A stretch of 64,000 bases of DNA from Halomonas dongshanensis (GTDB lineage: Bacteria; Pseudomonadota; Gammaproteobacteria; Pseudomonadales; Halomonadaceae). Below are positions 19,164 to 27,077 of this stretch, piece by piece. The stretch's first letter is position 1. Each line of letters begins with the position of its first letter. Under the pieces are notes generated by a model, which saw only the letters and a list, made by a program, of their open reading frames with translations, ran no database searches and was not told where the DNA came from. The stretch lies in assembly GCF_024790395.1 (NCBI RefSeq), contig NZ_JAJISC010000003.1, positions 1 to 64,000 on the forward strand, given 5' to 3'. A program made the translations under genes and the position numbers.

Positions 19164-20411
19164 ATGTTGAATACTGCTCGGTGGGCTACCCATTATACGT
19201 CACTCGCTGCGTTCCTATTTGGAGCGCTTTCTCTCGTCATACCGACCGGCTACTCGTTAGGCGCGGTACTCCTGCTTTTGGGGGGTGTGGCACTGCTCTT
19301 TTTGCGCCCACGGTTGCACTTAGACCGTAAAGACTACGCTGTGATAGCGGTAATGTTGGCGTATTCCATTGTCGTGATGTTAATGGCCTGGTGGGGAGGT
19401 GAAAGCTCACGTGCTTTGGACCGCCCCAGTCGATTTATGCTCGCCGTTCCTGCACTCCTATTCGTGCTTGCTTATCCACCGCGTTTGGCGTGGCTATGGT
19501 CGGGATTTGCCGTAGGTGCCATTGCTGCAGGTAGCTGGGCTGCTTGGCAGAAACTCTTTAGCGAGGTCGAGCGTGCTGGCGGATATACCCATGTCATCCA
19601 GTTCGGTAACTTGAGTATGCTGCTAGGTATATTGTGCATGGCGGGCTTAGGTTGGGCATTCATTCAGCGCCAACGCGCGATATGGACCATTTTACTTATC
19701 ACAGCTGCCTTCATGGGGGTGCTCGGATCGCTTATGTCAGGCAGTCGGGGAGGCTGGGTCGGTTTCCCACTAATGCTGTTGGTGCTTTATCGCAGCTATG
19801 GCCAGCAATTTCCCCTAAAAATTAAACTATCCCTAGTAGGCCTAGTCGTTCTTATGGGGGCTGGCGCTTTCTTTTTACCTCAAACAGGTATTCAAGACCG
19901 AGTAGTTCAGGGTATCAATGATATAACTTGGTACCTATCAGGCGATTCTCAGGATACATCGCTTGGTGCACGTTTTGAAATGTGGAAAGGCGCTAGCCAC
20001 TTGATTGCCGAGAAACCACTTCTTGGGTGGGGAGAAATAGGTTACCAGGAAGGGATGGCAAAATTAGTCGCGCAAAATATAGTCAGCCCTGTCGTACTTC
20101 AGTTTGGTCATGCTCATAATGAGTTTTTTGACGCGTTTGCTAAGCGAGGAATTGTTGGCCTCGCTATTCTATTAATGCTTTACCTCGTGCCCATGCGTTT
20201 GTTTGGTCGTTATCTCCATCATACTGATTTGAATGTGCGATCAATTGCCGTCGCTGGCGTGCTATTAAGTGTTGCATATATAGATTTTGGTTTCTCACAA
20301 GTTTTCTTGTCTCATAACAGTGGCGTGATGGTCTTTGCGTTTTTATTAGCGATACTTTGGGGGATTCATAGTCATCAAAAACTACTTATAGGTAAAAGCG
20401 GCGGCCAATAA
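19164..20411 (+). CDS. waaL: O-antigen ligase (WaaL-like)
   Basis: 415 residues, about 11 TM helices, O-antigen ligase family. The loop SLMSGSRGGWVG (~193) and the HAHNEFFDAFAKRG motif (~314-327) match WaaL-type ligases, with the conserved His of the large periplasmic loop. It would transfer undecaprenyl-linked O-antigen to lipid A-core on the periplasmic side. It follows galE by 77 bp. Distinguishing ligase from polymerase by sequence alone is imperfect. Confidence 0.8.
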   Translation: MLNTARWATHYTSLAAFLFGALSLVIPTGYSLGAVLLLLGGVALLFLRPRLHLDRKDYAVIAVMLAYSIVVMLMAWWGGESSRALDRPSRFMLAVPALLFVLAYPPRLAWLWSGFAVGAIAAGSWAAWQKLFSEVERAGGYTHVIQFGNLSMLLGILCMAGLGWAFIQRQRAIWTILLITAAFMGVLGSLMSGSRGGWVGFPLMLLVLYRSYGQQFPLKIKLSLVGLVVLMGAGAFFLPQTGIQDRVVQGINDITWYLSGDSQDTSLGARFEMWKGASHLIAEKPLLGWGEIGYQEGMAKLVAQNIVSPVVLQFGHAHNEFFDAFAKRGIVGLAILLMLYLVPMRLFGRYLHHTDLNVRSIAVAGVLLSVAYIDFGFSQVFLSHNSGVMVFAFLLAILWGIHSHQKLLIGKSGGQ

Positions 20412-20492
20412 TTTTTATGTGCAGCTATTAAAATTTTATCTTTAATTTATAGCGGGATGATTTATTGATTCTTTGATTCAATTTTTAATATA

Positions 20493-20531
20493 GAGGGTTG
20501 TTATTAATGATGTGCACCCTCTTTATTTTTA
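20493..20531 (+). terminator. Possible terminator between waaL and the gtr cassette
   Basis: GAGGGT and ACCCTC pair across a 17-base loop and are followed by TTTATTTTTAG. The stem is short and the loop large, so this is tentative. The 231-bp spacer is otherwise AT-rich with no coding signal. Confidence 0.45.
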
Positions 20532-20600
20532 GAGTGCAAGAAAATTTCTCTATGTCAAATATTAATACCCATAACATTTAACTTTCGTGTGTCTTAAATT

Positions 20601-20632
20601 TTATTTGAAATGTACTTTACTTGAAATGTTAT
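20601..20632. repeat. Tandem 16-bp imperfect duplication upstream of gtrA
   Basis: TTATTTGAAATGTACT is followed directly by TTACTTGAAATGTTAT, 13 of 16 positions identical, ending 10 bases before the gtrA ATG. Confidence 0.75.
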
Positions 20633-20642
20633 TGAGAAAAAA

Positions 20643-21044
20643 ATGAATATCTTTAAGTTTTTTATTGAAAACGAAAGTTTCCAATTGTTCCGTTTTTTCG
20701 TGGTCGGTGGGGGGGCCACATTAATCCATCTTGCAATAGCAGCACTGCTAATTTTTTTATTTCCTTTCCTGCATATTTATGCTGTGAATTTTATTTCATT
20801 CTTAACTGCCTTTTTGTTTTCTTTTTTAGGGCATCAATATTTTACCTTTAAAAGGCAGGGTTCTTTAGCTAAATTTTTTAGTGTTTCTGTATTAGGTTTT
20901 TTTTTAAACAACATCGTTTTGACAATTGGGCTTGCTTTCCATTTTCCAAAGATGATTGCAATTTTAATTGCAGTTATGAGTGTTCCTTTTCTTACGTACA
21001 TAGTGTCAAAAATATGGATATTCAGGGGAGATTCTAATGATTGA
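20643..21044 (+). CDS. gtrA: GtrA-like bactoprenol-glucose flippase
   Basis: 133 residues with four TM helices (~17-37, 43-62, 78-97, 104-124) and the GtrA pattern FRFFVVGGGATLIHL near the N-terminus and GHQYFTFKRQG mid-protein. In O-antigen glucosylation, GtrA flips undecaprenyl-phosphate glucose to the periplasm. Very AT-rich. It overlaps gtrB by 8 bp. Confidence 0.9.
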   Translation: MNIFKFFIENESFQLFRFFVVGGGATLIHLAIAALLIFLFPFLHIYAVNFISFLTAFLFSFLGHQYFTFKRQGSLAKFFSVSVLGFFLNNIVLTIGLAFHFPKMIAILIAVMSVPFLTYIVSKIWIFRGDSND

Positions 21045-21972
21045 AAAGAAAAGAGATGTACTTTCTTTAATTGTTGCGGTTTTAAACGAAGAGGAGTCTA
21101 TTGATCCTTTTCTTACGGCTATTAATGAAGATCTCAAAGATTTAGAGTTGGATCTTGAATTGCTTTTTGTCGATGATGGTTCTACAGATAAAACTGTCGA
21201 TAAAATAATGTTGGCGGCTAAACAAGATCAGCGAATAAAGTGCATCAAGTTATCTCGTAATTTTGGTAAAGAAGCGGCTATGACAGCAGGTATTGACCAT
21301 GCAATAGGAGATGCCGTTATTCCTATTGATGTGGATTTACAAGATCCTCCCTCTTTAATTCATGATTTTGTTTATTATTGGAAAAAAGGATATGACACAG
21401 TCTATGGCATGCGCGCTAGCCGTAAAGACGATAAGAGAAGTAAAAGAGCATCAGCAGGAATGTTTTATAGGGTTTTTAATAAACTATCTCATACTTCTAT
21501 ACCTGCTAATGCAGGCGATTTTAGATTAATGAGCCGGCGCGTTGTTGACGCTATTAAGAATATGCCTGAGAGAAATCGCTTCATGAAGGGTATGTTTGCA
21601 TGGCCAGGTTATCCTTCTATTGGTGTTGAGTATCATCGCCCTGCGCGCCATGTAGGTCAGACCAAGTGGAATTTTTGGAAATTATGGAATTTCGCTCTAG
21701 ATGGCTTAACTAGCTTTTCTACATGGCCTTTAAGAGTATGGTCATATATTGGTGGTGTCATTGCTTTTTTAAGCCTTGTTTATATGTTTTTTATTGTATT
21801 AAGAACAATTTTTCTAGGAGTCGATTGGCCTGGTTATGCATCTCTGATGTCAGCAATTCTATTTTTTGGTTCCATACAACTTATTTCCATAGGTGTTTTG
21901 GGTGAATATATTGGTCGGCTATACATTGAGTCTAAGCATAGACCTATATATATAGTTGAAGATATTTTCTAA
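21037..21972 (+). CDS. gtrB: GtrB-like bactoprenol glucosyltransferase (GT2)
   Basis: 311 residues: a GT2 catalytic domain with LSLIVAVLNEEES, the DDGSTD nucleotide-binding block, DVDLQDPP carrying the DXD-like site and a GMRASRKDD segment, then two C-terminal TM helices (~230-255, 265-290). It transfers glucose from UDP-glucose to undecaprenyl phosphate on the cytoplasmic face. It overlaps both neighbours, so gtrABC is one operon. Confidence 0.92.
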   Translation: MIEKKRDVLSLIVAVLNEEESIDPFLTAINEDLKDLELDLELLFVDDGSTDKTVDKIMLAAKQDQRIKCIKLSRNFGKEAAMTAGIDHAIGDAVIPIDVDLQDPPSLIHDFVYYWKKGYDTVYGMRASRKDDKRSKRASAGMFYRVFNKLSHTSIPANAGDFRLMSRRVVDAIKNMPERNRFMKGMFAWPGYPSIGVEYHRPARHVGQTKWNFWKLWNFALDGLTSFSTWPLRVWSYIGGVIAFLSLVYMFFIVLRTIFLGVDWPGYASLMSAILFFGSIQLISIGVLGEYIGRLYIESKHRPIYIVEDIF

Positions 21973-21997
21973 ATTGCATTATGCGGGAGTAGAGAAG

Positions 21998-23437
21998 TTG
22001 AAGGTTAAATTAGAGTACTATTTCTTATTGTCTTGCGCGCTATTTTCTATGCCTGCTGTAATGTTAGGCGTATATTATAGAGATGATTATTGGAGAGTGG
22101 TAACCGGAGGGAATTTTTGGGGCTGGGCTGGTAGACAAGGTGCTGATCAATTAGCGCATCTTCTATCACTGAGTCGATACCATGTTGATTCGTATCCACT
22201 AGGGTTGATTCTAGCTATTGTAACTATGGCAGGATCATTAATATATATATCCAAAAAATCTTCTGAAGAAGATAGCTATGCAAGTTTGGCTTTACCACTT
22301 TTATTTATAAATCCTTTTTTTATTCAGAATTTAGCTTATCGATTTGATGCTCCGCAAATGATTATAGCTTTGGCTTTAGCTATTTTTGCTTATTATAAAG
22401 TCCAGGGTGGTCTTTTAAAGAGCTTTGCTTCTGTATTACTAGTTTTTTTGTCTCTTATTATCTATCAGCCTTGCGTTAATATTTTTTTAGGCCTTATGGC
22501 GGTAAATTATTGCTTCAAGATTAAAAAATCTGATACGGAAAAAGATAGCCTAGTTCTCTCGGAGCTTTTTGTTTTCTTATTGGGGTATGTTTCTTATCTT
22601 TTTTTTCAGAAATTTGTTATTGGAAATATTCCCAGAAGTGAAACTATAGCTTTTTCGGAAATCCACATATCTCTCTATTACGTATCGAAGTATCTCTATG
22701 AGTCTGTCTCTAGTTTGTTCGTGGGCTATGCAGCTTATTTGCTTTTTTTGTTTCTACTCGTTTCGTTTTTTTGCGTCTTTTCTTTTTTGAAAACATCTTT
22801 TTTTAAGAATATTGTGAAAGAAAAAAGAGTTTTTTCCTTATTCGTATTTTTATCAGTGCCATTGCTGCTCTTTTTTGCATCTACTGGACCGTCTTTCATT
22901 TTGGCTGAGGGGGTAACGGATATAAGGGTTTTAGTTGGTTTTTCTTCGGTTGTATTCTTTTTAGCTGTTGCTGTTTTGAAAAAGATGCCAGAAAAATATG
23001 CTTTCTTTATTGTTTTGATTCCAGTCTATTGTTTTATAGTTTTTTCTTTTCAGTTTTTTAATGCAGTAAAGGCTCAAAGACTATTTGAAGAGAATATAGT
23101 TTCTAATATTTCTTATGACTTGAGTCAGTATGTTGACGAAGAAGTAGAGATTTATATGTCTGGTGTATTCCCAATTGCTCCCATTGCTAATGTCATTGCT
23201 TCGAGGAGCCCGCTCATTATGCGTATGCTTAGCCCAATGGAGGGCTGGATATCTGGGCCGGCACTCAAATCTTACGGGAATAATGTGGCTATCAGTTGGA
23301 CTAATTTAAGTGAAGATAAAGTTTTAGAAGTATGTAATGGACTAATGGATGAAGTGCTAAATAAAAAACAATATGCGATATATCAAAGAGAAGAGATCAT
23401 GATCGTTCATGCAAAGGGAGCAGGAGATATTTGCTAA
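21998..23437 (+). CDS. GtrC/GtrII-type O-antigen glucosyltransferase
   Basis: About 479 residues and 10-11 TM helices. The N-terminal GVYYRDDYWRV segment with its acidic pair and NPFFIQNLAYRFDAPQM fit the glucosyltransferase type II (GtrII) family. These serotype-specific enzymes move glucose from the lipid carrier to the O-antigen in the periplasm. A longer frame opens with TTG at 21956, inside gtrB, but TTG at 21998 has GGGAG 8 bases upstream and is my choice. The C-terminal ~100 residues are a soluble, presumably periplasmic, tail. The linkage made is unknown. Confidence 0.85.
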   Translation: MKVKLEYYFLLSCALFSMPAVMLGVYYRDDYWRVVTGGNFWGWAGRQGADQLAHLLSLSRYHVDSYPLGLILAIVTMAGSLIYISKKSSEEDSYASLALPLLFINPFFIQNLAYRFDAPQMIIALALAIFAYYKVQGGLLKSFASVLLVFLSLIIYQPCVNIFLGLMAVNYCFKIKKSDTEKDSLVLSELFVFLLGYVSYLFFQKFVIGNIPRSETIAFSEIHISLYYVSKYLYESVSSLFVGYAAYLLFLFLLVSFFCVFSFLKTSFFKNIVKEKRVFSLFVFLSVPLLLFFASTGPSFILAEGVTDIRVLVGFSSVVFFLAVAVLKKMPEKYAFFIVLIPVYCFIVFSFQFFNAVKAQRLFEENIVSNISYDLSQYVDEEVEIYMSGVFPIAPIANVIASRSPLIMRMLSPMEGWISGPALKSYGNNVAISWTNLSEDKVLEVCNGLMDEVLNKKQYAIYQREEIMIVHAKGAGDIC

Positions 23438-23476
23438 AACATATGATGTGACGTTATACAATTAAGCTATTGCTAT

Positions 23477-23502
23477 CCATAGCTGTGCTATTGCAGCTAT
23501 GG
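23477..23502. terminator. Hairpin between the gtr cassette and the convergent GT32 gene
   Basis: Perfect 9-bp stem CCATAGCTG/CAGCTATGG with an 8-base loop. There is no strong T run on either side, so termination is plausible but not certain. Confidence 0.5.
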
Positions 23503-23523
23503 AAGGCATAGTCTTAATTTTAT

Positions 23524-24327
23524 TTAAACATCATCGCGGATGACGCGCACCTGCTTCTGCTCCCGCGTCCACTTGCCAGCGGCTTTATCGATGTACTGAA
23601 AGTGCTCGTTGGTGAAGCTACCCTGGTTGCAGGCATAGCGGTAGGCGATGGTGGGCACTTCGTTTTGGTCGAGTAGGGCGTTGAAAACGCCGGGGCCGGT
23701 GATGTCGAAGACGTTGGTGAGGCGGTTCTCGCGGATGTTGGCGCACACTTGCGCGAGTAGGCGCTGAATGTTGGGGTTGCCCGGCTGGCTGGCGATGAAG
23801 TAGTTGCTGAGATCGCCCCGGCGAGTGGTAACGTAGAGTTCTGTCACTTCCTCGCCAATGACATCGCCCAGAGGCCAGATGGCGTGGGCATCGATGTCGA
23901 GATACACCCCACCATGCACGTCGAGTACCGCTAAGCGCCAAAGGTCCGCTTGGGCGGCGCCGATTTGCAGGCGGTCGTAGCAGGCGAGAACGTCCGCATC
24001 GCACTGCGCTTCGATAAAGTCTCGGCGCGTTTGGGTAATCATGAAACGATATTCGAAGCGCGGCGCCATCAAACGGTTGAATAGGTAGTTGAGGTAGACC
24101 GGAAGCGTCACCCGGTTGGTGAAGTTGGTCTGCCAGATGATGCGGGGAATGCGAGACGCCTGCTTACTCGGCCACCAAGGCGCGGCCTGCTCGGGCAAAG
24201 TAAAGCGCACCTTGGGTAGTAGCGCATGAAAAGGGTAGCTGGCGAGCTTGGCAATGTTGGCCAGCAGCTTAATGACCCGGCTACAGATGACGATGGACGT
24301 TTTTTTCAGCAAATGCCGTGGGGGCAT
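23524..24327 (-). CDS. GT32 family glycosyltransferase (OCH1-like)
   Basis: About 267 residues. RIPRIIWQTNF (~60) begins the sugar-binding region and the DXD is in HGGVYLDIDAHAIW (~153). GC-rich and host-like in composition, unlike the AT-rich GT32 at 14.6 kb. The start at 24327 is preceded by AAGAAGG at 9 bases; a longer frame to 24363 has no ribosome site. It likely decorates LPS core or another cell-surface glycan, given the adjacent polysaccharide cluster. Acceptor unknown. Confidence 0.85.
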   Translation of the reverse strand: MPPRHLLKKTSIVICSRVIKLLANIAKLASYPFHALLPKVRFTLPEQAAPWWPSKQASRIPRIIWQTNFTNRVTLPVYLNYLFNRLMAPRFEYRFMITQTRRDFIEAQCDADVLACYDRLQIGAAQADLWRLAVLDVHGGVYLDIDAHAIWPLGDVIGEEVTELYVTTRRGDLSNYFIASQPGNPNIQRLLAQVCANIRENRLTNVFDITGPGVFNALLDQNEVPTIAYRYACNQGSFTNEHFQYIDKAAGKWTREQKQVRVIRDDV

Positions 24328-24381
24328 GGTGGGGCGCCTTCTTGGTAGGAACAGCGCCACCATAATCGAGCGCTCGCGCGG

Positions 24382-24963
24382 TTACCAGCCCCCGGTACCT
24401 TCAAGCAGGCTGCGTGTGTTGTTGTTGAGCGGCAGACGAAAGTCGGCGCTGCCCAATACCATGGCATCGCCCGCGCGTACTACCCGCGCGCTAATGTAGA
24501 CGTAGTCTAGCCCTTGGGCGTAAGTGCCCATCAAAATCGAGCGCGCATTGTGCTGCGAACTGAGACGCTGTACCTGGCGGGAGAGAATCAGTTCGCCAAC
24601 GTTCTCCTCGATGAACAGGCTATCGCGCATCTTGACCTCGCGCACCTGCATGCCTTGTCGCGCCAGCGCTGAGGCCATGATTTCGGAGGTGATACGCCCA
24701 AGGGTCGACGATTGGCTTAGATTATCGATGCTGACAAAGGTCGCTGCAATCATCGGGCTATAGCGCGTAAGGTCAGGGTTGCTTGCAATCATCTGCTCGG
24801 CGGCGCGTTCGGCCAGCTCGGAAAGATCGGGCTCCGGTGGTAGAGGCGGGGAGGCTTGCGTAGCGCAGCCTACCGTGGACAGCAGTAGAGCCAGCACCAA
24901 GAACGCCTGTGCGCCGCGATGAACATAGCGATAAACGACGCGAGCAGTAAAAGTCAGGTCCAT
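24382..24963 (-). CDS. FlgO-domain outer-membrane lipoprotein
   Basis: 194 residues starting MDLTFTARVV; the longer open frame upstream overlaps the next gene and is rejected. The signal peptide ends in a lipobox (STVGC), so the mature protein is a lipoprotein. The FlgO domain follows: ATFVSIDNLSQSSTLGR, GMQVREVKMRDSLFI, GELILSRQVQRL and SILMGTYAQGLDYVY. In Vibrio, FlgO helps form the H-ring around the flagellar basal body, but FlgO-domain proteins also occur away from flagellar genes. It starts 4 bases after the neighbouring lipoprotein gene ends, so they are an operon. Confidence 0.85.
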   Translation of the reverse strand: MDLTFTARVVYRYVHRGAQAFLVLALLLSTVGCATQASPPLPPEPDLSELAERAAEQMIASNPDLTRYSPMIAATFVSIDNLSQSSTLGRITSEIMASALARQGMQVREVKMRDSLFIEENVGELILSRQVQRLSSQHNARSILMGTYAQGLDYVYISARVVRAGDAMVLGSADFRLPLNNNTRSLLEGTGGW

Positions 24964-24967
24964 GGGA

Positions 24968-25735
24968 TTACCAAGTGTCGGTGACGGAAACGGAGGGCGT
25001 GACGGGCGCACGCGGTACCAGGTTTGGCGCGTACTGGCGTCGGTCGCCCGCGTTGATGTAGTAGATGTTGGACGAAGAGTATAGGATCCGCTCACCGTCG
25101 ACGATACGCGTGGTGACGATGATCTCTTCGTTCCCCGTATAGGTCCAACTGCCACTGGTAACATCGGCAACGGCAGCAGCAGGAATTAGCCCAAGCGCAG
25201 GCTCGCGCCAGTGGTTGATGGGCAGCGTGGCCACGGCGATACCCGCTGTGAGAGCGGTAAAGGCGCCTACTGGCGGGCGCACGAACCCACGATCGCGATG
25301 TTGTACCACGCCTACGTCGATTTCGACCGTAGCGGTGTTGTCACTAGGGGCGGTCATTACGTTGGCGCCGCGAGTGACGAGCTCGCTGGTGAGCAAGGCG
25401 CGAAAGCCACGGTCAAACTCGCCGCCACTATAGGCCGAAAAAGCGCCTTGCGCCGGTGGCGCGATATAGAGGTCACGAAAACGCACGCGCTCGCGAGTGA
25501 GGATCTTATCGGCCTCGTGGCGAGCGAGTATCTCCCAGTGGTGTGCCGCCTGCATGCGCTGCTGCTCAGAGTAGGGATAGGTAGTCGCGATGGGCGCTTG
25601 GCTGGTATTGGCGTAAAAGCAGCCACCGAGTGAGAGCCCAAGCGCTGCCACGAGCAAGATTTGGCTACTAAGCCTCCAGCACCCAGCGCCGTGTGACGTA
25701 AGAAAACGAGGTAAAGAGCGAAAAAGGGTCGGCAC
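24968..25735 (-). CDS. Outer-membrane lipoprotein of unknown function
   Basis: 255 residues. The N-terminal ~40 residues are a signal peptide with lipobox SLGGC. The rest is soluble: a helical stretch (~60-85), a Gly/Ser/Phe segment, a beta-rich DNTATVEIDVGVV region and a C-terminal domain with EEIIVTTRIVDGERILYSS. I do not recognise a named family. It is the first gene of an operon with the FlgO-domain lipoprotein and is divergent from a MotB/OmpA-like gene. The trio may form one peptidoglycan/outer-membrane assembly, which is inference. Confidence 0.75.
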   Translation of the reverse strand: MPTLFRSLPRFLTSHGAGCWRLSSQILLVAALGLSLGGCFYANTSQAPIATTYPYSEQQRMQAAHHWEILARHEADKILTRERVRFRDLYIAPPAQGAFSAYSGGEFDRGFRALLTSELVTRGANVMTAPSDNTATVEIDVGVVQHRDRGFVRPPVGAFTALTAGIAVATLPINHWREPALGLIPAAAVADVTSGSWTYTGNEEIIVTTRIVDGERILYSSSNIYYINAGDRRQYAPNLVPRAPVTPSVSVTDTW

Positions 25736-25860
25736 CTGGAAGTTCCTTCTGGCTTCGAAACGGCGTTGAATAGGCTACGCTGCCTGCCTGAGGAAGTATC
25801 GGCCGCTAGCGGTAATACTTGAATGGCCTCGAGTGAGATGCGTGAAGGCCGAGTGTGAAG

Positions 25861-25910
25861 CTAGGTGTAAAAACTAGGTGTAAAACGATGTGTAACGCGA
25901 TGTATAAAAA
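25861..25910 (+). repeat. Degenerate tandem repeat (GRTGTRWAA core) before the MotB-like gene
   Basis: CTAGGTGTAAAAA, CTAGGTGTAAAA, CGATGTGTAA and CGCGATGTATAAAAA follow one another directly and end two bases before the ATG. A looser fifth copy (GCCGAGTGTGAAG) precedes them. The ribosome-binding region of the gene is made of this repeat. Confidence 0.75.
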
Positions 25911-25912
25911 CC

Positions 25913-26953
25913 ATGCTTGAAGACCACCGCAGCGGACCGCGCCACGATGGGCTGATGTCGGCGTACCACGACGATGATAGCAGCGGCTGGATGGTGAGCT
26001 ACATCGATATCATGACCCTTTTGGTCGCGCTGTTCGTCGTCATCGTCACCGCCAGCGGGGCGGCGCACTCGACGTCCTCAAGCGAAGAGGCCGCCAGCAT
26101 CGAGTCACCGGCGGGCCTTGCGCCCTATGCCATTAGCGCAGCGTTGGGGGTAGCGGGGCGGCCACGCCTAGCGCCGGTGGAGGCGCCTATGAATAAGCTG
26201 CGGGCGCCGGTCACCCTTGAAAGCGATGTAGTTAGCCCTCCTAGGCTACTGGCGCTGCCCGAGCGCACCGAGCAGCCCCCACTCCCGGAATCCACCGTTG
26301 CCGCGCGCCCGCTGCCGACGATATTGCTGCCAACGGATCTCACTGACACGGACGTTGCCACACCGGCAGAATCGCTGGCCCTGGCGCCTTCATTGTTAGC
26401 GACGTTGCCTCTCGCTGATTACGTGGTGCTGCTCACCGATCGGCCGCCAGTCAACGTCGAGCCGGTCGCGTTCGAGGCGCTGGATGAAGCGGCGCTCGAA
26501 GCTGCCGCGGCGCTTGCGAATGCGCAGGTTGGTTCATGGGAGCAGTCGCTCTATCTGCCCAATTTGAATGGAGTGGAGGTATCGCGGGTGGCCGAAGGGA
26601 TTAGTCTACGGGTGCAGGATCGGTTGCTGTTTCCCTCTGCCGAGGCTGAGCTCACTCAGACGGGCGATGAGTTGGTAGCAAGCCTACTGGAGACCATTCA
26701 GCGCTTCGAGGGCGACGTTTGGGTAGAAGGGCACTCGGATAGCCAGGCTATCAATACGCCGCGCTTCTCCTCTAACTGGGCGTTATCGAGCGCGCGGGCC
26801 ATTGCCATCGTCGAGGCGCTGGTGCGCGCCGGGGTCGACCCGGCACGGCTGCGCGCCGTGGGGCTTGCCGATACCCGCCCGCTTGAGGCCAACGATACGC
26901 CCGAGGGGCGCGCACGCAATCGTCGCGTCGAGGTGGTGATCCACGTGGAGTGA
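25913..26953 (+). CDS. Orphan MotB-like inner-membrane protein with OmpA domain
   Basis: 346 residues. A single TM helix (~28-48) in WMVSYIDIMTLLVALFVVIV carries Asp32, the position of the proton-binding Asp of MotB. A long, Pro/Ala/Leu-rich linker (~50-200) leads to an OmpA/MotB peptidoglycan-binding domain (~225-346) with VEGHSDSQAI, NWALSSARA and NRRVEVVIHV. No motA-like partner lies in the window, so this is either a stray stator subunit or part of another ion-driven or anchoring system. Divergent from the FlgO-domain lipoprotein operon. A second ATG at 25955 is possible. Confidence 0.85.
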   Translation: MLEDHRSGPRHDGLMSAYHDDDSSGWMVSYIDIMTLLVALFVVIVTASGAAHSTSSSEEAASIESPAGLAPYAISAALGVAGRPRLAPVEAPMNKLRAPVTLESDVVSPPRLLALPERTEQPPLPESTVAARPLPTILLPTDLTDTDVATPAESLALAPSLLATLPLADYVVLLTDRPPVNVEPVAFEALDEAALEAAAALANAQVGSWEQSLYLPNLNGVEVSRVAEGISLRVQDRLLFPSAEAELTQTGDELVASLLETIQRFEGDVWVEGHSDSQAINTPRFSSNWALSSARAIAIVEALVRAGVDPARLRAVGLADTRPLEANDTPEGRARNRRVEVVIHVE

Positions 26954-27034
26954 GTTTGCCCCGATTCTATGGCCGCTTGCACCTAGTCTGAGGCCAGCGC
27001 TCATGCCACAATCGGCAGGCGCTGGATTCACATA

Positions 27035-27056
27035 CCGCCCCTGACCGTGCGGGCGG
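27035..27056 (+). promoter_or_regulatory. Hairpin in the ilvD leader
   Basis: CCGCCC and GGGCGG pair across a 10-base loop, ending 21 bases before the ilvD ATG. No leader peptide rich in Ile/Val/Leu codons is seen, so classical attenuation is not supported. Confidence 0.35.
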
Positions 27057-27077
27057 CATCAAATAGAAGAGGACATC

